64,000 nucleotides of DNA from an uncultured Prevotellaceae bacterium (GCA_900315745.1 ONAG01000010.1:1-64000), one strand, 5' to 3'; numbered from the stretch's first letter, positions 7,909-16,643 are shown. Notes: generated by a model from the sequence alone, not told the origin. Translations and numbers: made by a program.

Positions 7909-9063
7909 ATGAAAGAAAACATCCAACTCTCAGATGAACTGCGAGCTGCTGTAAAAGCTATCAAAAAGGCCATTCTGCAAAGTCAGTACCGTGCGGCCAA
8001 GATTGTCAATCGAGAGCAGTTGTCTTTATATTACGGCATTGGCCGTTATATCTCAGAGCATTCGGGAAAGGGCTTTTGGGGAAAGGGGGCTATCAAGCAA
8101 ATCAGCGACCAATTGCACAAGGAGCTGCCTGGAATGAAGGGCTTTTCGGAAACAAGCATTAAGAAAATGCGGCAGTTCTATGAAGAATGGGCACCATCAA
8201 TTCGCCCGCCAATGGCGGTCGAATTACCACAGTTGCCAAATCGACCGCCGACGGCGGTCGATTTGGAGGTGGTGGATTACGAATCTCTTATGAAGTATCA
8301 CCAGCCTCTGACAGAGAAATTTAACTTTGAAGAATTTGTCAGCCTGAGTTTCACTCATCACATTGAAATTCTGAACAAAACAGAAAAACTTGAAGAGAGA
8401 CTGTTCTATATCCATGAGGCTGTCGCAAACAAATGGGACAAGTATTTGCTCCGTGATATGCTCAAGGGAAAACTATACGAGCATCAAGGTGAAATGCCCA
8501 ACAACTTTGCCAAGACTATGCCAAGCCCCCAGTCTGCCTTGCGTGCTATTGAAATGTTTAAGGATGAATACCTACTTGACTTTATCAATGTGGAGGAAAT
8601 AGGTGCCAGAGACGAAGCCGATGTGGACGAACGTGAGGTGGAACAGGCCATCATTCAGAATGTGAAGAATTTTATCATGACATTCGGGCGTGACTTCGCA
8701 TTTGTGGGCAACCAATACCATCTAGAGAAATTTGGAGTGGAACAATATCCTGACCTTCTCTTTTTCAACCGTGAATTAGCAGCATTGGTCTGCGTGGAAA
8801 TCAAGCGTGGTGGCTTCAAACCTGCGTACCTTGGGCAGTTGAGTGCCTATTTGCGTATTCTTGACAGCGAAGTGAAGAAATCCTACGAGAATCCTAGTAT
8901 AGGAATTGTATTATGTAAGCAAGCAAACAAGAGCTTCGTCGAATTCCTTATACAAGGATATGAGAATCCGATGGGAGTCGCCACGTATAAGACAATGGAA
9001 GATGTACGTCGAGTATTACCTACAGAAGAAGAACTACGTAGGGTGATAGACGAAGAAATATGA
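7909..9063 (+). CDS. YhcG-type PD-(D/E)XK nuclease (DUF1016)
   Basis: 384 residues. The N-terminal half is the DUF1016 helical domain (ARGR/QREQLSLYYGIGRYI region, then GFSETSIKKMRQFY). The C-terminal half is the YhcG PD-(D/E)XK nuclease fold, with EQYPDLLFF supplying the PD and VCVEIKRG supplying ExK. Family members are found near restriction and mobile elements; the cellular role is not well defined. Between the two domains (about residues 97-119) sit two RPPxAVxL repeats encoded by near-perfect DNA palindromes. The frame is intact and the catalytic residues are present. It is a monocistronic gene in an accessory region. Confidence 0.87.
   Translation: MKENIQLSDELRAAVKAIKKAILQSQYRAAKIVNREQLSLYYGIGRYISEHSGKGFWGKGAIKQISDQLHKELPGMKGFSETSIKKMRQFYEEWAPSIRPPMAVELPQLPNRPPTAVDLEVVDYESLMKYHQPLTEKFNFEEFVSLSFTHHIEILNKTEKLEERLFYIHEAVANKWDKYLLRDMLKGKLYEHQGEMPNNFAKTMPSPQSALRAIEMFKDEYLLDFINVEEIGARDEADVDEREVEQAIIQNVKNFIMTFGRDFAFVGNQYHLEKFGVEQYPDLLFFNRELAALVCVEIKRGGFKPAYLGQLSAYLRILDSEVKKSYENPSIGIVLCKQANKSFVEFLIQGYENPMGVATYKTMEDVRRVLPTEEELRRVIDEEI
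8199..8266 (+). repeat. Two in-frame palindromic inserts inside the YhcG-type gene
   Basis: The first palindrome, 8199-8225, has 12-bp arms AATTCGCCCGCC/GGCGGTCGAATT with one mismatch. The second, 8236-8266, has perfect 14-bp arms CCAAATCGACCGCC/GGCGGTCGATTTGG around GAC. Corresponding points of the two are 39 bp (13 codons) apart, and they encode RPPMAVEL and RPPTAVDL. They look like protein-coding palindromic repeats inserted between the two domains. Confidence 0.75.
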
Positions 9064-9360
9064 CTACAGTCTGCACATCAGACAAAATTCATTCAAGAAT
9101 AGTATATAAATAGTAAAGAATCTTTCTCTAATCTCAAAAGCTCTGCCTCAAAGCACATCACTTGGAGGCTGGGCTTCATATGAAATCTATGTCCAGGGTA
9201 GGTGGTAGCTTGGCAAAATAAATGTGAGTCTTTAAATTCTCTTTTGCTCGATAACAACATAAAACTAAAAAATTATAATAAATCCATTTTCTTATCATAA
9301 CGATATTGTTGTTTTTCTTTATCTTTGCATGATTTTTTAGACTTTTTTTATAATGTTGAT
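9064..9360 (+). promoter_or_regulatory. Gene-free stretch with EamA promoter
   Basis: No gene was seen. A -7 box, TATCTTTG, at 9320-9327 would start transcription about 130 bases before the transporter gene, giving a long leader that contains the hairpin described at 9361-9450. Confidence 0.55.
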
Positions 9361-9450
9361 GGAAAGATTGTTTTTGGGCTGCAGTGTCATGTTCGATGGG
9401 ATTGAGTAGGCATGAGATCCCTTGTAACTTGATTCCCAAAACAATCTTCC
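9361..9450 (+). ncRNA. Candidate structured 5' leader of the EamA transporter gene
   Basis: The left arm GGAAAGATTGTTTTTGGG (9361-9378) pairs with CCCAAAACAATCTTCC (9435-9450), giving about 16 pairs with two single-base bulges. The arms enclose 56 bases that contain an inner GGGAT/ATCCC hairpin (9398-9402 with 9417-9421). It ends 12 bases before the start codon, so the closing stem is placed to influence ribosome access. It resembles a cis-regulatory leader but matches no riboswitch class I recognise. Confidence 0.45.
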
Positions 9451-9462
9451 AATTCGTGGCAG

Positions 9463-10383
9463 ATGGAACAAACAAATACATCCATATTCCAAAAACCCAC
9501 ATGGGTGGTGGTGTTTGCCTTGACAGCGGCAATAGCATGGGGCTGTGCATTCCCACTAATCAAAGTGGGCTTCCATGCCTTTGGCATAACAGCGGAGATG
9601 ACAGGCAGCAAGATGCTTTTTGCAGGCCTTCGTTTTGCTGCAGCAGGTATGATACTCTTGGCTGTTGCTCGTAGCAGTGGACGTTCTTTCAAGACTAAAG
9701 TGAAGAATGACTGGTGGTTCATCCTCGCTTTTGCACTGATGAACACCACACTACACTACTTCTTCTTCTATGTAGGCATGTCTCATAGCGAGGGTTCACG
9801 GGCAGCCATACTCAACTCGCTGAGCACTTTCCTTGTGGTGCTGTTGGCTTGCGCCTGTTTCAAGAGCGACAAACTGACCTCACGGAAGATTCTCGGATGC
9901 GCTGTAGGGTTTTGCGGAATCCTGACATTGAACCTTGGTGGCGCAGACAGCGGACTATTCACTTGGTTGGGCGACGGCATGATTGTCATCAACGCCATCT
10001 GCTCTGCATTCTCTGGTTTGATGACTCGTGGTCTGAGCCGCAGGGTGGATGTGTTCGTTGGAACTGGTTATAGTCTCGCAATTGGTGGCATGTTGCTCAT
10101 CATTCCAGGGTTTTTGTTTGGTGGTACGCTGCCTCATGTCAATATGCTCGGCATCGTTTGCCTTTTGTTGCTCATCGCCATCTCTGCCGTCGGATTCGCG
10201 CTATACAACAAGTTGCTCAGTTGCAATCCTGTGGGAAAGGTAGCCATATACAATTCACTGATACCAATAGTTGGTGCTGTGACGTCATGCCTGTGTCTTG
10301 GTGAGACTTTCCATTTGAAATACGCTATTGCAGGAGGGCTATCCGCTCTTGGTATTTACATAATCAATAAAGGCAAGAATTGA
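9463..10383 (+). CDS. EamA-family (DMT superfamily) transporter
   Basis: 306 residues with ten predicted transmembrane segments arranged as two EamA repeats: the first opens with VVVFALTAAIAWGCAFPLIK, the second with GDGMIVINAICSAFSGLMTR. The second repeat contains the usual NPVGKVAIYNSLIPIVGAVTS motif. EamA proteins export or import small metabolites such as amino acids or their derivatives; the substrate cannot be deduced here. The gene has its own promoter and a possible structured leader, which would fit ligand-responsive control of an exporter (inference). It is followed by a GNAT gene 120 bp away, probably a separate unit. Confidence 0.85.
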   Translation: MEQTNTSIFQKPTWVVVFALTAAIAWGCAFPLIKVGFHAFGITAEMTGSKMLFAGLRFAAAGMILLAVARSSGRSFKTKVKNDWWFILAFALMNTTLHYFFFYVGMSHSEGSRAAILNSLSTFLVVLLACACFKSDKLTSRKILGCAVGFCGILTLNLGGADSGLFTWLGDGMIVINAICSAFSGLMTRGLSRRVDVFVGTGYSLAIGGMLLIIPGFLFGGTLPHVNMLGIVCLLLLIAISAVGFALYNKLLSCNPVGKVAIYNSLIPIVGAVTSCLCLGETFHLKYAIAGGLSALGIYIINKGKN

Positions 10384-10502
10384 TTTTTTAATGTAAGATA
10401 GGAAAAAATCAATGATTGTTTTGTCATATCGGAAAATACGATTACCTTTAGTGCTTCAAATTAAAATCATTTTCAAGTGATTCCAACAAACATGGGGGAG
10501 AT

Positions 10503-10916
10503 ATGGAAAAAATGAACATTATCTATAAAGATATTCAAACATTTGACCAGGAAGAATTACAGGATTTGTTTTTGTCAGTAAAATGGTCGTCAGGTCATTT
10601 CCCGGAGAAACTGGTAGTGGCTATGCAAAATTTCAAGACTGTCTTCACAGCATGGGATGGAGAGCGCCTTGTAGGAATGATATGTGCGATGGATGATAGC
10701 GTGATGACGGCATATCTCCATTACATGCTTGTTCGTCCAGAATATCAACATCAAGGCATCGGCAGGCATTTGGTAGAAATGATGAAAGCTAAATATGCGG
10801 ATTATCTTCGTATTGTTGTCGTAGCCTATAACAAGGAGTTGGACTTCTACGAATCATGCGGTTTCAAAAAGGCGGATGATGCCAGTGCGATGTTCATTAC
10901 AAGTCTTTGGACATGA
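10503..10916 (+). CDS. GNAT-family N-acetyltransferase
   Basis: 137 residues with the GNAT core: VGMICAMDD (beta 4 region), LVRPEYQHQGIGRHLVEMM with the QHQGIG acetyl-CoA pyrophosphate loop, and VVAYNKELDFYESCGFKK near the end. Such enzymes transfer an acetyl group from acetyl-CoA to amines; the substrate is unknown. The stop codon overlaps the start of the next gene, a TonB-dependent receptor, by ATGA. The two are therefore translationally coupled, an unusual partnership that may simply reflect compaction. Confidence 0.85.
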   Translation: MEKMNIIYKDIQTFDQEELQDLFLSVKWSSGHFPEKLVVAMQNFKTVFTAWDGERLVGMICAMDDSVMTAYLHYMLVRPEYQHQGIGRHLVEMMKAKYADYLRIVVVAYNKELDFYESCGFKKADDASAMFITSLWT

Positions 10917-13003
10917 CCTTCCACAATCTTCATAATAATCGGTTGGCGCTCATCTTGCTGTGCCTCTCAGCCTGTACCGACCTTGTCGCTCAGGACAATG
11001 TGGTGCGTGAGGACACACTTGAAGAAGTGACCGTGATGTCGCGTTCGGCTCAGCGCCGACTTGAGGAGGTGCAAGTCGGTGTGGAAAAAATCGACATAGG
11101 CACGATGGCGAAGGTACCTACGATTTTTGGTGAGCGCGACATTATCAAGAACTTGCAACTGTTGCCAGGTGTGAAGAGCGAGAGTGAGGCTTCCAGCGGC
11201 TATCAAGTGAGAGGCGGCACCTCGGCGCAAAACCTTATCCTGCTTGATGGAGCCACCATCTACAATGCCGGTCACCTTATGGGGCTTTTCTCCACCTTTT
11301 ACGACGGAGCGCTCAACAATGCCTCCCTATACAAAGGGATGGTGCCAGCAGCCTTCGGTGGCGGCACATCTTCAGTGTTTGACATCAACACTCGGGTAGG
11401 CGACATGCGTAAATATCATTTTGGAGGCTCCATCGGTCTGCTCTCTGCCAGTGTGTCGGCGGAAGGTCCCATCCAGACCGACCGTTCCTCCTTCCTGTTC
11501 ACAGCCCGCCGCTCCTATCTCGACCTCTTCCTCAAAATGACGAAGGATTACAAGAACAATACTCTTAATTTCTACGACAACAACTTGCAGTTCTCCTTCC
11601 GTCTGTCAAATCACGACCGCCTGTCGCTGACATTCTTCAGAGGACGAGACAATATGGGGGTGGAGGACCTGATGGACATGAAATGGGGCAACACAACCGC
11701 CAATGCGGATTGGCTGCATACATTCAGCGACAACCATCATGCCCACACCCAATTCACCTTCAGTCACTTCGGCAGTGACGTGGGCATCGACATGCTCGAC
11801 ATCTATTACACGATGAAAGGCTTCATCAAGCATCTCACGCTGCATCACGACCAACGATGGATGCCCACTCGGCGCATGACCTTCAAATATGGTTTGGAGT
11901 CAACTTACCTTCAGTTGCAGTCAGCCGAATGGGACATCAACCTGTTGCATCAAAGAGAGAAACGTGATGCGTGGAGCAACGCCGTCTGGCTGCATCAGGA
12001 ATGGAAGATTGCCGACAACTTGGAGTTGTCGTCTGGTCTGCGCCTCAGCCTTCACAGCGTTCTCGGCGGAGCGCCATATTACCATCTCGATGATGAGGGC
12101 AATATCACCCATACCGAACAACCCAGCAGCGGGCATATAGTGAAGACCTACACCCATCTGGAGCCCCGTTTCAGCGCCAACTGGCAAATAACACCCCGTC
12201 AGAGCATCAAGATAGGCTACAGCCGCATGACTCAAGATATCCATGCCATCCGTGGCAGTTCGATGTCCATGCCCTTCGACCGCTACACCATGTCAAGCAA
12301 CATTCTCAAACCCGAGGTGGCTGACCAAGTGGCTGCTGGCTGGGCAGGGATGACTCATAACGGCGACTATGACTTCTCCGCAGAAGCCTATTTCAAGACC
12401 ATACACAACGTCTATGACTACCGCGACGGTAAATCGTTCTATTCTGAGATAGAGATAGAGCGCCTGTTGCTTGGAGGTCGCGGCAGAGCTTATGGACTTG
12501 AACTCTGCGCCCATAAGAACAAGGGAAAGTTGACTGGTTGGGCAAGTTACACCCTGTCGTGGTCGGAGAACAAGATAGCTGGCATCAACAACGGCGATTG
12601 GTACACAGCCTCCAACGACCGTCGTCACGACTTCTGCGTCATCGGCATCCTCGAAGGTCGTCGTGGTTGGGAATTCTCCGCCATGTGGCGCTACAATACA
12701 GGTCAGGCATTGACAGCCCCAAGCAGCAAATATGAAGTCAACGGCAGGACATATTACTATTATGCCGAGCGCAATGGTTATCGTGCCCCTGCCAGTCACC
12801 GTCTCGACCTCAGTGCAACTCATACCAAACGGTTGCGGCACGCCACCCGCATCTGGTCGTTTGGCATCTACAATGCCTACAACCGGTACAACCCCTTTGT
12901 CATCCGGTTCGTCAATGATGAAGACAAGCCATCCGGCACCACCACCAAACTGACAGCGATGATTGGCATTGTACCTTCCATCTCATATACCTTGAAATAT
13001 TGA
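10913..13003 (+). CDS. TonB-dependent outer membrane receptor (DUF4249-partnered)
   Basis: 696 residues. A signal peptide (about 1-25, ending LVAQ) is followed by EEVTVMSR, a plug domain (NLQLLPGVKSESEASSGYQVRGG, LILLDGATIYNAGHLMG, LNNASLYKGMVPAAFGGGTSSVFDI) and a C-terminal beta barrel ending in an aromatic-rich strand. The N-terminal carboxypeptidase-regulatory-like domain frequent in such Bacteroidetes receptors is absent. The ATG at 10913 overlaps the GNAT stop; a TTG at 10907 is less likely. The following gene encodes a DUF4249 lipoprotein, the usual partner of this receptor type. The ligand is unknown. Confidence 0.87.
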   Translation: MTFHNLHNNRLALILLCLSACTDLVAQDNVVREDTLEEVTVMSRSAQRRLEEVQVGVEKIDIGTMAKVPTIFGERDIIKNLQLLPGVKSESEASSGYQVRGGTSAQNLILLDGATIYNAGHLMGLFSTFYDGALNNASLYKGMVPAAFGGGTSSVFDINTRVGDMRKYHFGGSIGLLSASVSAEGPIQTDRSSFLFTARRSYLDLFLKMTKDYKNNTLNFYDNNLQFSFRLSNHDRLSLTFFRGRDNMGVEDLMDMKWGNTTANADWLHTFSDNHHAHTQFTFSHFGSDVGIDMLDIYYTMKGFIKHLTLHHDQRWMPTRRMTFKYGLESTYLQLQSAEWDINLLHQREKRDAWSNAVWLHQEWKIADNLELSSGLRLSLHSVLGGAPYYHLDDEGNITHTEQPSSGHIVKTYTHLEPRFSANWQITPRQSIKIGYSRMTQDIHAIRGSSMSMPFDRYTMSSNILKPEVADQVAAGWAGMTHNGDYDFSAEAYFKTIHNVYDYRDGKSFYSEIEIERLLLGGRGRAYGLELCAHKNKGKLTGWASYTLSWSENKIAGINNGDWYTASNDRRHDFCVIGILEGRRGWEFSAMWRYNTGQALTAPSSKYEVNGRTYYYYAERNGYRAPASHRLDLSATHTKRLRHATRIWSFGIYNAYNRYNPFVIRFVNDEDKPSGTTTKLTAMIGIVPSISYTLKY

Positions 13004-13025
13004 AAAGACTCTATCGGATAGGAAC

Positions 13026-13928
13026 ATGGAAAAGATCATGAAGGAAAGAACAATCCTGCCCCTCTTGGGTCTGCTGCTACTCACCGCATGTGAGAAAGAA
13101 ATTGATTTCGACTACCACGAAATCGCACCCTTGGTTGTCGTTGAAGGACGCGTGACCAACGAGGGCACAGAGGTGCATGTCACCCACAGCCGTTCGGTGA
13201 ACGACTCCGTGCATGGAAAGACGCTTCCTGGTGCTACTGTAGTCATCACCTGCGACGGTCATAGTGAAACGCTCGCTTACCAACCAGCCTACGACTGCTA
13301 CAAGTCACCAATGAAAGGACAGGCAGGCAAGACCTACCATTTGAGCATAGACTTCGAAGGCAAGCATTATGAATCGAAATCAACCATGCCTGAGCCCGCT
13401 CCCATCATATCCACCCAATTCTACTGGATGACGGTGATTAATGAACGTTTGCTGGTAAATGTGCTATGGGCAAAGGATCCCCGTCCCGACACCAGGGATT
13501 ATTATTATTTCCGTATGGACCGCCGTTCCTCACACCCCCATGCCTTGGCAAAGTCAAAGAACCATCCAAAGGCATATCGTTGGAATGTGTTTGACGACCG
13601 TGGCAATCCACCAGGCTATGTCTTCCGCGACATCCATTGCATGATGGAGCGCACTGCCGAGGAGGATGAGGAAGACAACTGGGATAAGATATTGTATGCA
13701 GGAGACACCATCACGATGCAGTTGATGACCATCGACCAGCCCACATACAACTATTTCCGCACGCTCACTTCCGGACAGGGTGGGGGAGCCAATCCTGTCA
13801 GCAATATCACAGGTGGCTGTTTGGGTTATTTCACCGCCGGCAGCATCAGTAGGTCCGACACTCTCATCTATCGTCCAGAGGAAGTGCAGGATGCAACGGA
13901 TTATCACCCACAATTCAGTGGGAAATAG
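13026..13928 (+). CDS. DUF4249 family lipoprotein
   Basis: 300 residues. The N-terminus has a lipoprotein signal with lipobox LLTAC and then EKEIDFDYHEIAPLVVVEGRVTNEG, a characteristic DUF4249 opening. The body is beta-rich and contains a CDGHSETLAY segment and a C-terminal GCLGYFTAGSISRSDT. DUF4249 proteins are predicted outer-membrane lipoproteins encoded after a TonB-dependent receptor, and probably form its surface or periplasmic partner (inference). It starts 22 bp after the receptor gene, so the two are cotranscribed. An ATG four codons downstream is an alternative start. Confidence 0.85.
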   Translation: MEKIMKERTILPLLGLLLLTACEKEIDFDYHEIAPLVVVEGRVTNEGTEVHVTHSRSVNDSVHGKTLPGATVVITCDGHSETLAYQPAYDCYKSPMKGQAGKTYHLSIDFEGKHYESKSTMPEPAPIISTQFYWMTVINERLLVNVLWAKDPRPDTRDYYYFRMDRRSSHPHALAKSKNHPKAYRWNVFDDRGNPPGYVFRDIHCMMERTAEEDEEDNWDKILYAGDTITMQLMTIDQPTYNYFRTLTSGQGGGANPVSNITGGCLGYFTAGSISRSDTLIYRPEEVQDATDYHPQFSGK

Positions 13929-13933
13929 GATTG

Positions 13934-14350
13934 TTAGTGTTGTTCCCGCTTTTTCTTGACATCCAATATGCCATCCACCTCGTGCTCAACGAATGGTCCC
14001 TCCTTGCATTCGAATAGTACGCTTGGTTCCAGACACTCGACATCATGCCAGGTGTCTTTGGGGATGTCAACGCCAAAAGCGCCTTCCTCCTGACAGATGA
14101 TGCAGGTCTCCAGCACTTCTCCATCATCATTGTAGGTGGAAACACGTACTTTGCCTCTTAATATGACAAGGGTCTCGTCCTTGGTGGGATGGTGGTGCAC
14201 AGGTATCTGTGTGCCAAGTTCCAACACGTTGATAAAACGGTGGCACTTGTCGGAAAGGCTTTTGTGGAAATTGTAGTTCATCCTCAGTCTTGGTGACTCC
14301 TTTGCCTTGTCTCTCACTTCCTTTATCAGCTTCTCGTCTATGATTTCCAT
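13934..14350 (-). CDS. WbuC-family cupin-fold metalloprotein
   Basis: 138 residues. The cupin core is seen in FINVLELGTQIPVHHHPTKDETLVILRGKVRV (three consecutive His plus a Glu as metal ligands) and in FGVDIPKDTWHDVECLEPSVLFECKEGPF (the second cupin motif with a His). This is the pattern of the WbuC family, often found near surface polysaccharide genes; its reaction is not established. It is convergent with the DUF4249 gene, only 5 bp separating the stops. A -7 box on its strand lies at 14390-14383. Confidence 0.82.
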   Translation of the reverse strand: MEIIDEKLIKEVRDKAKESPRLRMNYNFHKSLSDKCHRFINVLELGTQIPVHHHPTKDETLVILRGKVRVSTYNDDGEVLETCIICQEEGAFGVDIPKDTWHDVECLEPSVLFECKEGPFVEHEVDGILDVKKKREQH

Positions 14351-14382
14351 ATCAGTGATGAATTGAAGGTTGTTTTCTTTTG

Positions 14383-14390
14383 CAAAATTA
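14383..14390 (-). promoter_or_regulatory. WbuC gene promoter, -7 box
   Basis: Read on the minus strand, this is TAATTTTG, an exact TAnnTTTG match about 35 bp upstream of the cupin start codon. Confidence 0.5.
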
Positions 14391-14536
14391 CTCTTTTTCC
14401 TAATATATCATGGCTATTGCTTGGTATAATTGAGCCAAAAGAATCTCATAATGCGACAAATATTTCACCCTTTTTTGAAATTTGTACTATTTTCACGTCT
14501 TTGTCCGATGCTTTTTTCCACAAATTGCCCAACATG

Positions 14537-14569
14537 TTTGTTTCGGACCCCAAAACCATGTTAACTTTG
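14537..14569 (+). promoter_or_regulatory. Promoter of the PepSY-like gene
   Basis: A -33 TTTG at 14537-14540 and a -7 TAACTTTG at 14562-14569 are separated by 21 bases, a good match to the Bacteroidetes housekeeping promoter. The start codon is 55 bp further on. Confidence 0.65.
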
Positions 14570-14624
14570 CTATGTAAAACAACAAAAAGAGTAAAAACAA
14601 ATAATAAATAAAAAAAGAACAATT

Positions 14625-15014
14625 ATGAGAACATTAAAATTATTCATGGTAGCACTCATGTGCATGATGGTGTCCAACGTATGTTTCGCAAATGACCATC
14701 TCATCTCGCCCGATCAGTTGCCCAAGGCTGCTCAGCACTATATCCACCAACATTTCAAAGACGTGCGCATCGCCTATGCCGAAATAGACTTTGACAATGG
14801 CTGTACGAAATACGAGGTGAGACTCGTGAATGGAGTCGAGCTAAAGTTCGATGTTCGTGGAAATTGTTACAAAGTGGACTACGACGATGATGGCCTTTTT
14901 GGCATGCCCCTTGACACTCCAAGGCGTACCAATGTGAGAATCCACTTCGACTTCGATGATGACGACTTCGATTTCGATGATGATGATTTCGATGATGATG
15001 ATTTCGACGATTAA
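14625..15014 (+). CDS. PepSY-like periplasmic protein with Asp-rich repeat tail
   Basis: 129 residues. Signal peptide residues 1-22 end with VCFA. A single PepSY-like (DUF2874-type) domain follows: LPKAAQHYIHQHFKDVRIAYAE, then TKYEVRLVNGVELKFDVRGN. The last ~25 residues are an acidic tail of FDFDDDD / FDDDD units. These are encoded by GAT/GAC trinucleotide repeats that could vary in copy number without changing frame. Such periplasmic proteins are poorly understood; the tail suggests divalent cation binding (inference). The gene has its own promoter and terminator. Confidence 0.8.
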   Translation: MRTLKLFMVALMCMMVSNVCFANDHLISPDQLPKAAQHYIHQHFKDVRIAYAEIDFDNGCTKYEVRLVNGVELKFDVRGNCYKVDYDDDGLFGMPLDTPRRTNVRIHFDFDDDDFDFDDDDFDDDDFDD

Positions 15015-15038
15015 CTTAGCCATCCCACCAAAAAAGTT

Positions 15039-15067
15039 CCCCCTGTTTTGAGGGGGATTTTTTTTTT
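15039..15067 (+). terminator. Rho-independent terminator
   Basis: CCCCCT (15039-15044) pairs with AGGGGG (15051-15056) and is followed by a long T-run from 15058. Immediately after comes a nine-base G homopolymer (about 15068-15076). Confidence 0.75.
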
Positions 15068-15229
15068 GGGGGGGGGATAGCCATACAGCAGTTTCACCTT
15101 GCCGATTTGATGCTCCTTGCCTTGCCCTCGTAATTTCCATCATCAATCGGCTATCTATACCACACAAGACGCTACAAAGATACGATAATTTTTCGTTTTT
15201 TATTTTTCCTTCCTTTCAAAATATTTAGT

Positions 15230-15237
15230 TATCTTTG
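15230..15237 (+). promoter_or_regulatory. Acetylxylan esterase promoter, -7 box
   Basis: TATCTTTG is an exact match. Transcription would start near 15244, so the in-frame upstream codon at 15235 cannot be the start; the ATG at 15265 is used. Confidence 0.6.
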
Positions 15238-15264
15238 CATAAACATTCCCGAAACTACTTGAAA

Positions 15265-16593
15265 ATGATGAAGAACATATTGACATTCTTGATGTTGGTT
15301 GCGTCTTTGGCATTGCATGCGCAGAAATTCCAACAAGAGTTCGGCAACCCACGCAAGGCTTATGTGGAAACCATTGCCACACCCAACCACCCAGACAGCT
15401 ATTACCATCTTGGCGAGTCCGCCACGCTGCGTATTGTGGCTCGTGAGGGTGGAGTGCCCTTGGAAGGCATCACCTTGCGTTATAGGGTAGGGCAGGAGAT
15501 GTGGCTGCCCGAACGGTGGAATTCCACATGCTTCGTAGGAGGAGAGGTATTGATAAACATGGGCACTATGACAGAACCAGGATTCCTGTCCTGCCAGTAT
15601 GAGTTCAACACTTCTGACGGTAAGACAACGAAAGACTTGGTCAAACTTGCTTTCGACCCCGAACATATCAAGACGTTCACACCGCTTCCAAATGACTTCA
15701 AGCAGTTTTGGCAACAGGCATTGAAAGAGGCAAGAAAGGTGCCTTTTGAACCTGAGTACCGTGACATTCCCGATGCCACCAACGACGAGTTCGTCACACG
15801 TCTCGTGCGTCTGCGAGTGGGCAAGGAGAAGTGGATGCAAGGCTATCTTACCATTCCGCGCAGGGGTGGTCCCTTCCCCGTGGTGCTTTGTCCTCCTGGT
15901 GCCGGCAGTCAGAAGATATACCCTTCCGACTATTTCCCCAAGTTGGGATGTATCTATATGAAGATTGAGATACACGACAATGATCAGTTGATGGCTGACG
16001 ATGCCTACAATGAGATGCGTCAAAAGAAATGTGATGGATACATGCGTCGCGGCATGGCATCACGTGACACTTATTACTATAAGGACGTGTATGTTGGTTG
16101 CGCCCGTGTTCTTGACTTCCTCTGCTCTCTGCCTGAGTGGGATGGCAAGAACGCCATTGTCACTGGTGGCTCGCAAGGAGGTGCGCTGACCATCATCACC
16201 GCCGCACTCAACGAGAAGGCCACGGTCTGCGCACCCTTCTATCCTGCTTTGTGCGATCTTACGGGTTTCCTTCACCATCGTGCAGGCGGCTGGCCCAAGT
16301 TCTTCAGCGGTTTCTACAAGGACGGTCAAATCGACATCCCCCAGGAGCAGGCTGTTTCCACCCTGCAGTATTATGACGTTGTGAATTTCGCGCGCCATCT
16401 GACCATCCCCACTTTCATGTCATGGGGTTACAGCGACGACACGTGTTCGCCAACGTCCATCTGGGCAGCGTGGAACGAAATCACCGCTCCCAAGGCAAAT
16501 GACATCACCCCGTCGAGTGGGCACTGGCGCTTCCCTGCCAGTTGGGAGAAATGCTGGCAGTGGATAAAAAACCATATTAATACAAAGCAGTGA
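15265..16593 (+). CDS. Acetylxylan esterase / cephalosporin-C deacetylase family (CE7) protein
   Basis: 442 residues. A signal peptide (MMKNILTFLMLVASLALHAQ) opens the protein, followed by a ~100-residue N-terminal domain and an alpha/beta hydrolase of the AXE1 type. The nucleophile elbow is GGSQGGAL, with the Asp in GYSDDTC and the His in SSGHWRFP completing the triad. CE7 enzymes remove acetyl groups from xylan and xylo-oligosaccharides. Export suggests action on acetylated plant polysaccharide or oligosaccharide in the periplasm or at the surface (inference). A small membrane protein gene follows 50 bp later. Confidence 0.87.
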   Translation: MMKNILTFLMLVASLALHAQKFQQEFGNPRKAYVETIATPNHPDSYYHLGESATLRIVAREGGVPLEGITLRYRVGQEMWLPERWNSTCFVGGEVLINMGTMTEPGFLSCQYEFNTSDGKTTKDLVKLAFDPEHIKTFTPLPNDFKQFWQQALKEARKVPFEPEYRDIPDATNDEFVTRLVRLRVGKEKWMQGYLTIPRRGGPFPVVLCPPGAGSQKIYPSDYFPKLGCIYMKIEIHDNDQLMADDAYNEMRQKKCDGYMRRGMASRDTYYYKDVYVGCARVLDFLCSLPEWDGKNAIVTGGSQGGALTIITAALNEKATVCAPFYPALCDLTGFLHHRAGGWPKFFSGFYKDGQIDIPQEQAVSTLQYYDVVNFARHLTIPTFMSWGYSDDTCSPTSIWAAWNEITAPKANDITPSSGHWRFPASWEKCWQWIKNHINTKQ

Positions 16594-16643
16594 GACGATA
16601 ACCGTTATGGCTTTTTTGTGGCAGAGGGTATGATTTTTAGAAT

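Noticed and set aside
15068-15076. A nine-base G homopolymer as a possible phase-variation tract
   Set aside because: It lies after a terminator and outside any coding frame or promoter spacer, so slippage would have no evident effect.
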